From assembly GCA_963920765.1 (NCBI GenBank), contig OY987246.1, positions 994,501 to 1,058,500 on the forward strand: 64,000 nucleotides of DNA, read 5' to 3'. A model generated the notes under the pieces. It was not told the DNA's origin. It saw only the letters and a list, made by a program, of their open reading frames with translations, and searched no databases. Each line of letters starts with the position of its first letter. Position 1 is the stretch's first letter. A program made the position numbers and the translations under genes. This document shows positions 1-12,402 of the stretch, in pieces. The stretch comes from Ulota crispa (taxonomy: Eukaryota > Streptophyta > Bryopsida > Orthotrichales > Orthotrichaceae).

Positions 1-1726
1 ACTGCCATTTGTTACTCGTTTCTCGCCAGTGAGCCAGTCCAACATATAACCAGGTTATAGCACTTGTAGGTCGCATTACACACGCCAGGCCAGCCGATAT
101 AATTCCCAACTGTCGTGAAGTTAAAAGCCCTACTCGCGGCTTTGCTTTGGAAATTGGCCACCAATGGTAAAGAGCAATCGTTGTAAACACCGTCTCCATG
201 CAGTTTGCAAACGTGCGGGGCATACAGAAGAAATTGAACCAATTCGATAATTGGCAAAAGAGCTGATAAGTTACCTCGAGGTCAAGGTAACAAACATGAC
301 TACAATACCTTTCAAAAAGCGAGGAAGACTCAGAACACAATGCAAGATATGAGACAAGAAATTGTTTGAATGATACCAACAAATTGTCAGCTTCTAAGCT
401 CCATGCATTTAAAGAATAGAGGATACAGCCCATTGAGCAGCTCGTTCACCAAAGAGGCGTTGTGAAAGTTTATACAAGTAAAGATCCCCAACCGCCGCAA
501 AAACTGATTGAAGTATCCGGGGGCCTTTCCTCTGCAACAAAATAAAAGCAGACCTCCATAAGGCAGGAACAGTCAACAAATCACGAGAGAAATGTTGGAG
601 ACACAGAAACACTTCTCCATATTCGTCAAACATACAGCAACCAAAGCACTAGATTTCTTTAAATTAGACACAAAACGATATGTGTAGGCACAATAAAGTC
701 TAGGTGTGCCACTTTCATAACCTAAAATCCTGTACATCACACTGAAAAGGCAGAATATATAAGGAGGAAGTCCCTAAGCACGTTAATCAATCTGAAGACT
801 ACTAAGCCTGCACGTTTACGCCACATAAGCCACATCACAAAAGGAAGAAATAGAGAGAACCATGAACCACGTATTGTCGAGGTGAAGCACAGCCAAAATC
901 TTGTAAACAGTTGCAAATACTAAAGGATGCACATAACTTCGGAGTCCTCGTTGCCACTCCCATGTCAAGTGCCCATACCTAGAGCACAACATGCAAACCA
1001 GCTTACAATTCCAACCTCCCCGGCAATTACAGTTTAAAAAAAAAGTCCAAAGCTGTCAATTTTACCAGAAAGGAGCAGAATTCGCCGAAGCTACTACTCC
1101 CAAAACCTGAACTCACAAGTCTGATAACGACTAAACTTTCTGGGCAGCACTTTAGATGGAAACATTACACCCTCATAAAGCACCAGGTGTCCAATGTGGC
1201 GCTATTCTCGATTTCACAATTTTTCTGTTGCCATGCAGTACGTCCTTTTCGATTCTATTTTGAAAAACTCTGTTCTTAAGTTATGAACGCGCACAAAAGA
1301 CTGAGAAACATTCAAATCGTTGCTGGATCGTAGCGCATTGATCTGCACACTATAAGTTAAGAGTTCCAAAAGCAGTACAAATTTGAAATAGATTGATCAC
1401 ACTCACCCGAATACAGTATGGTGAGCGACTTCAAGCGCCTGCCAATGCTCATCGGGATTGAAATAGGTTTGCACCAAGAGCGAATTGAGTAAGCGCGCTG
1501 CCAAACAAACACGCCAAACAGATGCTTCGGTCCATGCCTCATCGTTAGTTCGGATCGGCGGCAGAATGCTGGTTGTTGTTGTTGTTGTTGTGGAGTTTGC
1601 AGCGGATGCATATGCCTGTCGTGAGGTTTCTACTTTCTGCGGGTCCCTTGACACCGGCTTTGGTCTTCGGTTCAACCCTTGGAACGGGACCGTCCGCCGC
1701 TTCAACTGACGGTAACTGGCGTCCAT
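1..1726 (-). CDS. PIGB: GPI mannosyltransferase 3 (PIG-B, GT22 family), 5' part
   Basis: Adds the third mannose to the GPI-anchor precursor in the ER membrane, using dolichol-phosphate mannose (family knowledge). Four minus-strand exons join in phase: 1726-1407, 978-861, 531-427 and 262 to beyond base 1, with GT donors at 1406, 860 and 426 and AG acceptors ending at 979, 532 and 263. The first 55 residues are basic and then Thr-rich, including seven Thr in a row. The conserved luminal-loop motif FNPDEHWQ follows at residues 89-96, with the acidic DE pair expected of GT-C enzymes at 92-93. Exon 2 gives [14 protein letters not shown], exon 3 [13 protein letters not shown], exon 4 [17 protein letters not shown] and [16 protein letters not shown], all typical of plant PIG-B. 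The start is the first in-frame ATG. The rest of the multi-spanning protein lies off the left edge. Confidence 0.9.
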
Positions 1727-2194
1727 AAGGCTTTACAATGGCATTGAAGCAGGTCCTCTGGCAAGGGAGAAACAAGTCAAAAAACTACAAATATGTTGAG
1801 ATCAAGACAATTCGAGATTATGAGAGAGATGAGGAACGCGAGATTGTGGAAATGTCGTGACGAACTCGATCCTTGGCAACGCACAATGCCGGAGCGAGTA
1901 AACCCTAATTACAGCCTTGCTTTCAGTGCAGGTCGCGCGAGGACTGCAAAGGACTCCCCGCCCCCGAGACCTGGCTTTCCTGAGGGTGACGATCGTCCTC
2001 AAAATGGTCGTAGTGTAACGTGGGGGTATCTCCACCGGTACAGGCCTGTACCTCGGGAGAATTTCCTTCACTTGTGACTTGGAGGTTTTGTGGATGCTGG
2101 AGTTCACCTGCATTAAAAGGGTTGGGATCAGGGTTGTTTTTTTGGGCAATTTAAGCCCCAATTGCCTGGAAAAAAAAAGAGCTCATAGAAAAAA
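1727..2194. other. 5' flank of PIG-B gene
   Basis: Presumed leader and promoter of the minus-strand PIG-B gene. It is more GC-rich than the DNA beyond it. Both strands carry short open frames, but none resembles a known protein. No TATA box or defined site can be assigned with confidence. Confidence 0.4.
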
Positions 2195-2506
2195 GGGAAA
2201 ATTTCATGGATATCCTTGAAGTTTGCAATATTTTCATAGATACCTCTATTTTTTCAGAAATTTCACAGATATCCTTGGACCAAAATTTTCAAGCGTTTTT
2301 TTGTTGTGCATGTCACTTCCCTTCTCCCTTTGTATGCACACTACTTCTTACTTGTTACGCATGCGCATAAGGAAGAAGGAAAATGGCATGCACAACAACA
2401 AAAAACGCTTGAAAATTTTGGTCCAAGGGTATTTGTGAAATTTCTGAAAAAGCAAGGGTATCTATGAAAATATTGCAAACTTCAGGGGTATCCATGAAAT
2501 TTTCCT
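2195..2506. mobile_element. Mutator-like MITE, family M copy 1
   Basis: A 312-bp foldback element. It opens GGGAAAATTTCATGGAT and closes with the inverse ATCCATGAAATTTTCCT; the two arms pair over most of their length (for example CTTGGACCAAAATTTTCAAG and its complement). It is flanked by the 9-bp direct repeat TAGAAAAAA at 2186-2194 and 2507-2515. A 9-bp TSD is typical of Mutator-type transposition. It has no coding capacity, so it is a non-autonomous element. It lies about 470 bp upstream of the PIG-B start codon. Confidence 0.85.
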
Positions 2507-2515
2507 TAGAAAAAA

Positions 2516-3241
2516 AAGGGAGAAAAAATTTCAAAAAATGATAGATTGCAATAATGAAAATTGTTTTGCAACCTAGGCTTTCATAAAATTCTTATCAAAC
2601 TAAGAATTGATGCCATCATTTTATGATGAAATGAAATCCAAAAGCATCGTCAAATTCCATGAATTAGTGTTCATTATTTTATTTTATTTTATTGTAAGGA
2701 ATTTAATTTTGTATTAAACTCTAGCAAATTCAAAGAATTTGAATCCACAATGTAGAAGGTATTGCCTCTTAGGCAAAAGAGGATTTAGATCAAAGTTATT
2801 GAAGAGTGAGGGATAGGAGCTTCCAAGCTTCATGAATTGTGTTTTTTTTTTTTTGGTGCAAATCTTGAGGTTGGCATTTCCACATAAAAATCCTTAAATG
2901 TTTTGGAACTTATTTTCTTAAAATTTGTAAGGATAAAATGATTTTGTTCAGCTTCTTAGGCTCCACCGTGCCATAGAGATGGGTTTGTGTCTTCCAAGAC
3001 GTTTTGAAAGAGCCTTCAAAATTACAATTGTTTGGCTAATATGGTTTAGAAAAAATCATCTTGGTGTGAACTGGCATTAAGAAGATATAATGCATTGAAA
3101 CACTAAATTTACTTAAAATTTTCTAATAATACTTATACGAACATAATTGTAATGTCATTTGCTAGTCATGGAAGGTGCCTTGCACTCCTAAACAAAGGAA
3201 TGTTTTAAGAATATATGAGTTGTATAACCATAAATAAATAA
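2516..3241. other. AT-rich intergenic DNA, nothing recognised
   Basis: I see no open frame of note, no repeat shared with the rest of the window and no RNA gene here. Confidence 0.5.
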
Positions 3242-3642
3242 GGGAGCGACTAGGTGGACACCCTTCAATTGTTACGCAGACACCCCATAGTCAAATCTAT
3301 TAAATTTGAGATTATTATTGGGCTGAAATATGAAATAAAATCAAAACAGTACTTTAGCTTACATTTGCGTTTACAAGCACTACAAACATACAACAAATCT
3401 GCCTCATTTGTAACACAGTTAAGAGTCAAACCAGTAAATGAAAAGAGCAACTAATGTAACTCCTAATCGTGTCACAAATGAGGCAAATTTGTAGTGTGTG
3501 TATAATGTTTGTGGACGTAAATGTACAATAAAATATTGCTTTGGTTTCATTTCATATTTCATCATAATGATAATCTCAAATGTAATAGACTTGGCTATAG
3601 GAGTGTTTGCATAGCAATTGGGGTATCCACCTAGTCGCTCCC
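3242..3642. mobile_element. Foldback MITE, family B
   Basis: A 401-bp palindromic element with ends GGGAGCGACTAGGTGGA and TCCACCTAGTCGCTCCC. The arms continue to pair inward (TTTGAGATTATTATTG against its inverse; AAATCTGCCTCATTTGT against ACAAATGAGGCAAATTT). The flanks are ATAAATAAATAA on the left and ATAAACAAATAA on the right, so the TSD length is ambiguous but compatible with a 9-12 bp Mutator-like duplication. Only one copy is in the window. Confidence 0.75.
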
Positions 3643-4183
3643 ATAAACAAATAACCAAAATTGAATTTACCAGGATCCTCATGAGGGATGTTGGCCTTTT
3701 TTTTTTGTTACTACCTTGAATATTATGTCTTTGCTATTATATAATATTATTTGCACAAAAAGTTTGTTTTTGGACCAAAATGAAAAGCACAGAACTCGAG
3801 GCTTAGAATCTACATTCAAAGTAACAATCTTTGTTGATTGAGGCTTTGCATTAATTCTAATGTAGATTTTTCCAAATTTGTATGTATTTTTTTTATCAAA
3901 TTCTAAAAAATATATAAAATATAACTTAAACGTATTGCTTAAGAGTAGTTTCCTTCTTGTATCTTATAAAAAAATGTGCATTTTTTGAACATGAGAGCCC
4001 AAGTTTGGTTGTATGTAAATTAATGATCTATGTTGGTCTTTTTATATGGTATTAAAAATATGTATCAGGACAATGAAAACTTGTCAACAAGATTCAATAA
4101 ATGTAAGTTGTATGTACATATGCGTTTTTGGATGTTATTACTTTAAAGTATGAGGTTATCAATGTAGGCAACGTCAAGTGAGG
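3643..4183. other. AT-rich intergenic DNA, nothing recognised
   Basis: Low-complexity AT-rich sequence with short T runs. No gene, repeat or structured element is supported. Confidence 0.5.
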
Positions 4184-5133
4184 TTGCCCTAAAGGACCAT
4201 TGCCCCTTCGAGGTACAAATGGGATTTTGGGTGTGTACTTTTTGATGAGCTACTTTGTGTGATTTTTGAAATTTTTATTGAAGGTATAAAATTCAAAAAT
4301 TTATGTGGGTATCTAGTTTTTTTTCATTTTGACATTTAACAAAGAAGTTAAGCAAGAATTTATCAAAATAGGTTTAGGAGTAGTAGTTCGGGCAACCCAA
4401 AAAACTTTTTTAAAATTTACATTTTTAAAAAACAAAAATTTGGAATTGGTTCTTCAGATTTTTTTTATACATGGGAAGCTTTTAATCATTCAATTTCAAT
4501 CAATGAAATGAAAGTCATGAGGAGTTTTTGTTTGCGGGCAGTTATATACTCTCAACTCAAAAATAAACTTTGAAGTCCTTTATTTTCCACAATTCTCAAT
4601 ATTTTGAGAAAAAGAAACTAATCTAAGGAAGCAGATTGTTTATTACAACATTATAACTGTTGGGATTTGCGTTTTTCATTTTAGTAGTTAAATTCTTAAC
4701 AATTTAGTGTTTTGACTCAATCTCTACTTCTCTTTACATACTATTTTTTTCCCATGTGTTGTATAATTTGAGCTGATTTGAAAATTCTCCCACATACACC
4801 TAACTTGATCTCCTACATGGTAAATTAAATGTACAACTTTGGGTAGAGAATTTTTTTTCATGTTGGAATGGTCAAAGACTTTAGAAATTTTTGGGCAGCA
4901 AGGAAGAAAACCATTTTTCTTCACTTCATACGTAAATATCTCCCTCCTCTTCATCTAAAATAACCTGATTTTTTTCTCCCACAAGTATTTCTTCTAGTCT
5001 AAGGCAATATCCTATGGTGGGATTTCCAAGAAAAAAAAAAAAAAAAAAAAAAAAAACCTTCTTACTCATCTCCTAGAAGTGATAATTTTTAGTGATTTTG
5101 GCAGAAAAAAGGGCTTGGTCCTTTGGGGGTTAT
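4184..5133. mobile_element. TTAA/CCC element, family T copy 1 (degenerate)
   Basis: About 950 bp and clearly related to the copies at 36.9, 44.6 and 46.1 kb. It starts TTGCCCTAAAGGACC and ends GGTCCTTTGGGGGTTAT, so both TTAA flanks have decayed. It has the same orientation as the 46.1-kb copy. It contains a run of about 28 A near 5030-5056. Minus-strand frame 4954-4724 shares FSKVFDH-, HVGDQV- and WENFQ-like stretches with the 44.6-kb copy (see findings). This is probably the oldest of the four copies. Confidence 0.65.
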
Positions 5134-6316
5134 ATGATCAACTAAAATTTATAGATATTGATTATTTTGCATCACTATTTAGCTTAATGATCCTTTCCAA
5201 AAACATTACTAGCATTTGGTTTTAAAGTTTATAAAAACACTATAGAAATTTCTAGAATGATTTTACCAAAAATTACGCCTTCCAAAAAATAATATTTAAA
5301 CTCACAAGAACAAAATCTCCAATATGCAACAAAAACTATAGAGCTAGGATGAAATACTTGAACAAGGGATGATTCCATTGCAGTTGTAAATTAACCGTTT
5401 TTTAAAGCATCATGATAATCATGGTATTTTGTATGATATTAACCTATATTTATTTTTGCTAAACTCTATTGATAATTGAAAGGAGAATCTCAATCATTTG
5501 AAGATGTGTTTTTTGAATAGTGTTTAAGTATACTGTAAAAGTTGAAATAATTTATTACTAGTGTGTTTCCAATCAATGTTGGGAATTAGAGATTCAAAAT
5601 GCATTCTATGCAATAAGTTTTAAAGGTTTGATTTTATTAAGGGGTTGCAATTATGAGTGTATCCAATTTCAATTTTGTATTTATGATGTAAGTAGCTTCA
5701 ATAAAACCCAATTGTATTTAGAAATGTTAAAAATGCTATCCATTTGTGTATGTTGTAAATGATAGATAATAAAATTTAAATTGAAATCTTTTGCATTCTC
5801 AATCTTGTAGTATTTTCTATTTTGTGACTTTATTCAATTCAACACAATGCAAAATAAAAGATAATTCTTGTAACATTAAGATTAAGAATGATGTTTTGAA
5901 GTTTAATATTATTTTTATAACAACTTTGCACTAAATCATAGTCTTTCAAATATTAGGTTTTGACACAATATGTAATTTTGAAACCTAGGATTTTTTTAGA
6001 AGTGATTTTGTTTATAATTCTTGTGCTGAGAAAGTATTACATGAAAATAAAGTTGGGTTGTTACAATATCTAAAAAATAAAATGTGTAAAAATTTATAGA
6101 AAATTTAAATATGTTATAATTTGTCTTTTTTATAAAACTATAACACAAGGTGACAAACACATAGGTGGATAACGATCTAGACCAATTATACAAGTCAGTA
6201 CGTCTATTATGCAACTTTTTTGCATGTGTGTCACAGTCCAAACCTAAATTTCAACAATTCTATTTTTAGATTTAATCTACACCTTTTTTGAGTTTGAATT
6301 TATATGCAAAGCTTGA
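5134..6316. other. AT-rich intergenic DNA, nothing recognised
   Basis: No convincing coding sequence or repeat was seen. The short open frames have no recognisable motifs. Confidence 0.5.
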
Positions 6317-6874
6317 ATGGATTATAAAAAAATGCAAACAGATAAAAATGATGGTTTTGAAGTAGAAAAAACTACTGAATATTGGTTATTAAGCTTCAAT
6401 CAAGTAGGAAAACAACTTGAAGAACTTGAGAATCGAATAAGAATACTCGAAGATTCAGCAAGTTTGGATCAAATAAGACAAAATCGTACCATTCTATGTG
6501 GAATTGTTAAAGATGCTCGGAATAAAATTTTAGAATGCAATGATTTGTGTCCACCATCAGCAAAAGAAAAATGGGACAATGTTCTTAGTTCCTTGACTCG
6601 TCCACAACTTGTAAAAGCAAGAGTTTCATTACCATGTTGGCCAAAAATGAAAGAATTATTATCACCTTCACTAATCATGCTTAATGAATGGGTTAATGGA
6701 GCTTTGCAAGGAAACCTTGAATATATAATTAATGATATGAATGTAGACAATCAATTATTGTGGAAAGAGCTTTGTAGAATTATTGAATTACCTTTTGCAC
6801 AAACAAAATCAGTAGAAGATAGTGGTACAAGATTAAGTAGAGTTGGTTCATTTAGAAATTATAAGCATGATTGA
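6317..6874 (+). CDS. Hypothetical protein, 185 residues
   Basis: I do not recognise this protein. It is an uninterrupted ATG-to-TGA frame, by far the longest open frame in the AT-rich 2.5-10 kb stretch, which argues against chance. The product is mostly polar and predicted helical. Residues 30-50 are heptad-like (VGKQLEELENRIRILED), consistent with a short coiled coil. The middle has a CPPSAKEKWD segment, and the rest alternates hydrophobic and charged residues. There is no signal peptide or transmembrane segment. Codon choice is AT-biased like its surroundings. A possible acceptor (TTTTTAG, ending near 6269) lies upstream, so it could be the last exon of a longer gene, or a remnant of a mobile element. 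Confidence 0.45.
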   Translation: MDYKKMQTDKNDGFEVEKTTEYWLLSFNQVGKQLEELENRIRILEDSASLDQIRQNRTILCGIVKDARNKILECNDLCPPSAKEKWDNVLSSLTRPQLVKARVSLPCWPKMKELLSPSLIMLNEWVNGALQGNLEYIINDMNVDNQLLWKELCRIIELPFAQTKSVEDSGTRLSRVGSFRNYKHD

Positions 6875-9800
6875 ATTTTACCCATCAATAATAGTATCAT
6901 AATTTTTTTTAAGAATTCAAAATTTTACAAGAAATTTTTTATATGAAATTTTCATTGAAATCTTGTTTCAAAATTTTATATCAACAAGATTTTAAAACTT
7001 AAGCAAATGTGCATTAGATCAAAACAAAATGATGTGTTATTAGTACATTTATATGGAAAGCATTTCAAACACAAAACATAAGATTTTCAAGAAATCTCAA
7101 ATCCCAATATTGTAAAATTTATTCATTTGATGTAAGTTTATGTTTAAAAGAGAATAACCATGGGTATCTTTTATTTTATAGATCAACGTTTTTTACTGCT
7201 CTTTAGTATAAAAGCAGCATATCACATTCAACTAATCAATATCCATGTTAAATGTAATATAAACATATTTACATCAGATTAGACTACTCAGGCTCAAACC
7301 ATTTGTTTTCAAGCCTATATCAAAAAGAGAATTACATCAATAAACGTTTTAATTTTTTTCTTGATGATTCATAAATCCTTCACAAGAATTTACTCTATGA
7401 ATGATTGCACAAACACCTATACTAGTTTTAGGGTTATGCCTTTGTTACAACGTTAGAAGGAAAAACTGTCCCAACAACTACAAATATTCTAAATGACTCT
7501 ATAATGACTTAAGACATTTATAGTTGTTTAGGACCAATTGTTTATTGCACATTCTTTTCTAGTATACTAATTTTTGATGAATTACTTTATAATTTTAAAT
7601 TTGCCTTGAAACAACAATACAATACCAATGTTTATCTAGTATAAAATCTGTACTTTAGGAGTACCAAGCGTTTTTTGTATTCTCTTATTAAAATAATAAA
7701 TCAAATTTTTGAATCCAAAAGAGAGGGAAATTTGTTTTGACATTTTTAAGTTCTAAGGTAAAAGTGGAAACAAGCTTGATACAATTAAAAACAATCCTTA
7801 TTTCATCTTCCAACTTCTAAACTTATGTGTTATTTTGAACATTCAATACTACAATATGTTGATGACTTTAATTTGTACAAATGCATTTCATTTAAAACAA
7901 TACAAGCCACCCAATCAAATTATTCAATAATCCTTTATATGAATGAAAGTACAAACACAAGGTGAAATTTTAATGAGGCTTATGACATGACTCTTCTATT
8001 TATAAAAAACCATTTGATAACAACACAGTTTTGTTATTAACTTTGATAGTATCATGATTGAAGCCATTCTCTAAACACTATACGTAAATGACTTACAAAT
8101 ATGAGTTACGAAAACCAACTTTCATCCAAGAAAGAGTCGAAGATTCCATTTTGGGTATGTAATATATTTTAGCAAGATTTTATTATTATTCTATGCACCT
8201 AATATTTTTTAGTGAATGTGCACAATCCTTACGTTCTAGCTTACTCAAACTGAATTTTGTAGAATATTTTTAGATCGGTGGTTACAAAGTTATGGCTATG
8301 TTAGTTCTTCATTTCTCATTTCAAGCATGTCAGGCAACAAAAAAGCATTTTACACCTTAACCCTTTTCAGTACAATTTTCCTTTACAATTTTTAATTGAG
8401 CTTCAAAACACATCATCAATTTCACAAGTTATGAGCCACACAAATATCGCTGAGTTGTTTTAAAAATCGTGAACATTGCATTTGCAAAAGCATTAAAGCA
8501 TTTTATTTTAAAATTTAACTATATATATTTCTGTTTAGTAGGGTTACATTATCACTGTGAATTTATAATTTGTCATGTTTTAAAGAATTACGTAACTTGT
8601 GTGATGGTTGGATTGATAAAATGTTGCAATATCAAAAGACTTAAATTATGGGACGATGTTATTTTGTGAGCGTAAAATGGTAAGCTTGAGAGCAGTGAGA
8701 CAAGATTTTCTTAGTAGGAATCAATTTTGAGCTCAAAATCAATGAAAAAACTTTTAAAAAGCAAGTTTTTCAAAAAATAGAAGTTTAAAATGCATAATTA
8801 CATGGCCCTATGTACATGGTTATAGGTGAAATTTAGTATTTTGACAAAAAATCTAGGCTCATGGCTCAAATCTCAATAATCCCCTCATGATATAGCAGTC
8901 CTGGCCCCATTTTAGTAAGAAGACCAAAAGAATGACAGGATCTACAATTTGTTTTACGGGAATCATAAATTGCAATGGCAAAAAAACAATACTAAACATA
9001 GAAATGAAAAACTAAAATCCAAACCTATGAAATATTTTCAAAAAAACCAATTCTTTATCACAAAACGCACTTGGCCACTCCATCTATTTCTATGTCAAAG
9101 ATGAATTTTCTTGTGACCCCTAAATTTCCAAGGCATCAACTTTTGGTGTTTAGAAAACTTCAAGACCTTGTTAGAGGCACAGTTATGAATGTTAAATAGT
9201 TTATTTTCTTTTGGAAAAGTTGTTGTTTGAAGTTAGCTCCAATGTTCAATTTAAATGTTTAGCATAGCATACTACATTCCAATTTTTTCGTGAAAGTTGA
9301 AGTGCAAGCATGCTTGTTGCTCACTAAAAAGTGTGATGTATAGTGTCACTATAGAGCATATTGACAAATTGCCACATTGGAAAAAATGATAGAAAGTTGA
9401 AAATAAAGTCATTATCACCCTTTGGGTAGTGATATGAGGGCCCTTCTATTCAAAATTCATCATCTAATAAAATTCAAATGTGTTTTTAAGCTAATTTCAC
9501 TTGGAATGTGTCTCTTGTAAGACTTATAATTCATCCACCATTGAATTCTCATTTTTCAAAATGATTTTGATCAAAAATTGGAGCTAATAATTTTCTTTGC
9601 ATTACATGTTAGCTCTTTGATTGTGGCATTGGAGGCTCCTTAGTGAAATTGTGGCCAAGGATTTGGACAAGGAATCACTAGTTTTGAAATAACAATAGTA
9701 AATACTAAATCATCATAAGTGGTTGTTTCCCAATTTTGTACACAAAGTTGCTATTTTGAAAACAAAAAAAACTATACTCATCCACAATCAATAACAAATA

Positions 9801-10405
9801 TCTTAACATTTGCGTGGCTTTTTGGATTTATTTTTTGACAACATCATCTAGAAGTCTTGAAGATCAAACTCCCATAATTTCTATTTTAATTTCAATGTTT
9901 AATAATGATCTTACAACAACAGTTCAAAAACTTTCAAAATACCTTCTTAAAATAAGAAAAGTATACTTGAGCATTTAGGGTTAACATAAGTATATTTAAA
10001 TTACATACGACACTTTCATTTGAAGAAAAGAAATAAGATTAGTTTAGAAGTTCCCAAAGCACATTAATGCTTTAATGTAAGTCTAGAATCACCAAACATT
10101 AATAGTTTGTATGTTTTTAGTAGTCTATCAATGATTTGTACAATTTCAATAATTATCACATTAAAGAATGCTAGATATATCTCTAGATATGTAAAGTAAA
10201 TCATTATATTTGTTAAAATCATATTATTACTGTTATATTGCTTCATTTTGAGAACACATCTTACCAAGCAATTCTAGTATTGACATAGTGCTACAACAAT
10301 ATTTTTATTGCGCTAAATTTCTTCTAAATCGTAGTGCTACAAAAATGATCCAATAAGAACATTGATTTGGATTTATTTCTAAGGATTGGTATAATGATTT
10401 TTAAT
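6875..10405. other. 3.5 kb AT-rich intergenic DNA, nothing recognised
   Basis: No gene, transposon termini, tandem array or RNA gene could be supported. Open frames are short (under about 70 codons) and motif-free. Confidence 0.5.
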
Positions 10406-10812
10406 GGGAATTGATATGTGCACACTTAGAGTTTGATATGTGCACATTACAAGGGGTAAATTTTAGAAATTTTCCATCAAAAAGTTGAATTTAGAAACTT
10501 TGAATTCAGATTTGGATTTAGAGACCTTGATTTAGTCTAACACCACAAAGGAAGTTACAATTATACATTGTCAAGTGGAAAAGCTTAGTTAGGGAGAAAA
10601 TTATTACTTTTACTCTTGTTTATAAAAAGAGCTAAGCTTTTCCACTAGACATTGCTTAGTTGTAATTTCCTTTACAATTGCATACTAAATCAAGGTCTCT
10701 AAATCCAAATCTAAATTCAAATTTTCCAAATTCAAATTTTTGATGAAAAATTTCTAAAATTTATCCCCCAGTGTGCATATATCAAACCTAGGTGTGTACA
10801 CATATCAACCCC
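10406..10812. mobile_element. Foldback MITE, family C copy 1
   Basis: Palindromic element that starts GGGAATTGATATGTGCAC and ends with the inverse GTACACATATCAACCCC. The arms pair through the GAATTCAGATTTGGATTTA region and an AAGCTTTTCCACT inner arm. It is related to the copies at 18.1, 27.9 and 35.5 kb by its terminal motif and by the CAAAAAGTTGAATTT block. The flanks (GATTTTTAAT and CTTTTAATAT) are similar but not an exact TSD, so this copy looks older. Confidence 0.7.
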
Positions 10813-11399
10813 TTTTAATATGTACCTATCAATCAACTAACCTTTTTTACTAAAACCACTAAACAAAAATATAAAATTGTTGATAAGTCGTATCGATAAG
10901 GTAAGAATACCATAGATGGTTACTCACCTCTACTTGGAGAAGTAGACTGTTCTGAAACCAACAATAGCTAAATCTAAAAAAGATTTTGAAATATTTTAAA
11001 AATACACTATCTTCTCACATTTGATTGGTTCACACATGTTTTGGAATAAGGTTCTAGAGATAACCGTTTAAGATACACTTATGAAACGAGAATAGGTTGA
11101 AATCAAGAATCCACATTTATACATTCATTTTTGAGTTTTTTTTTTTTTTTTTTTTTTTCTTCACTCTACCTTATCCTTATTTTTGCACAAGTTGAGCTTA
11201 ATTTCTCAAAAATTTCCCATATCTTATAGTCTAAAGTGGCTTATTTTAACCTTTTATGGTATTTCTACCTTAATTAGTGGATAGAGACTTCTATGATGAA
11301 AATTTCAAATACTAAGGAGATCCCCCCTAAAACCTTGGCAAACCTTACCAAGAGTGGATAATGTTTTTCCCTGAGGGTTTTGGCCCTCGGTCTCTTGCA
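10813..11399. other. AT-rich flank upstream of CPP1 leader
   Basis: Contains a run of about 22 T at 11137-11158 and otherwise nothing assignable. Promoter elements of the following gene may lie here, but none is clear enough to name. Confidence 0.4.
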
Positions 11400-12402
11400 A
11401 CGCTGCTCGAGCTCCAGTCCGCCATAGCCAGCGGACCTCGCCCTCGTCCCCGGCCTGCCTCGCATATCTGCTCTCTCTCTCTCTCTCCCTTCCAACCGGC
11501 TCGCCAACCGCATACATCAAGCTGTCTTCTACGAGAAGATTGTCACTGGAGCGAGAGAAAAGTTTTGCGTAAGTCGGTCTCTTCTTTCTCCTGGTGCACT
11601 ACTTCTGATTTATTAAAGAAACCTGATTGTTCTCTTAAACGCGCATCTTAAATCGATTCAAAAAAATATTCTGTACATTATTCTTTACCTTGAGAGCTAA
11701 TGTGAAGGTTTCTTTTTCCAATTTTTGTAAAGAATGGTGAATCTCTGTGAGACTGTGGAGCATTTTAGAAATGTCGAAAGTGCGGCCTTCTTGTTTGAAT
11801 CTTAGTTGATTCAGGTCGCAGAGATCTTTCCAAGTTTAGGTTAAATGCGTATAAGGTTTCTCTTAATTGACTGAATGCTAATTATTATGCAGGCATTGGA
11901 CCTCTAGAAGACTGATTTAGCCCTTTTTTTGGAGGGCGGTTTTAGAGTAGGTCATGAGGATCTTTGTTTGTGTTAATTTTGTGTGTTTGTTTTTGTTTAC
12001 GAACACATGCAACATTCTTTTTGTCAAATCTAGTCATACGAAATTTGGCCTCGTTTGAATTTATGAAACAGTAAATAGAATTAGTGATTGATTTCAAATC
12101 AAGAGTATTTATATCTATTTCTGCCGTCTGCCCTAATGACTGGAAAAAGAATCCTCGTAGCTTGTTGTAAGATCAATTTGAATAATGTAGAGTTTGACAG
12201 AATGAAGGTTATTCATAAGCTTGCTATTCTTGCTGCGGCTATTTTTGCTTATCTAATGTTTTCATTTTGTTATTGAATTTTTGCACAAGTTCCACTTGAA
12301 TCTCTTTACAATTGTATCTCCTTACAATTGAATGCATATGTGCCAGGACTTTGAAAATGTCTTATCAAAATGCTGAGTCTTTGTAATGTTTGTGTGCACA
12401 GG
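11400..12402 (+). promoter_or_regulatory. 5' leader of CPP1 gene with a 5' UTR intron
   Basis: A GC-rich, CT-rich block (11400-11568) contains a CTCTCTCTCT tract, a common feature of plant core promoters and 5' UTRs. It ends in a strong donor, GC|GTAAGT, at 11569. The sequence then turns T-rich until the acceptor TGTGCACAG at 12401, one base before the start codon. I infer a non-coding first exon and an intron of about 830 bp. The exact transcription start is not visible. Confidence 0.6.
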
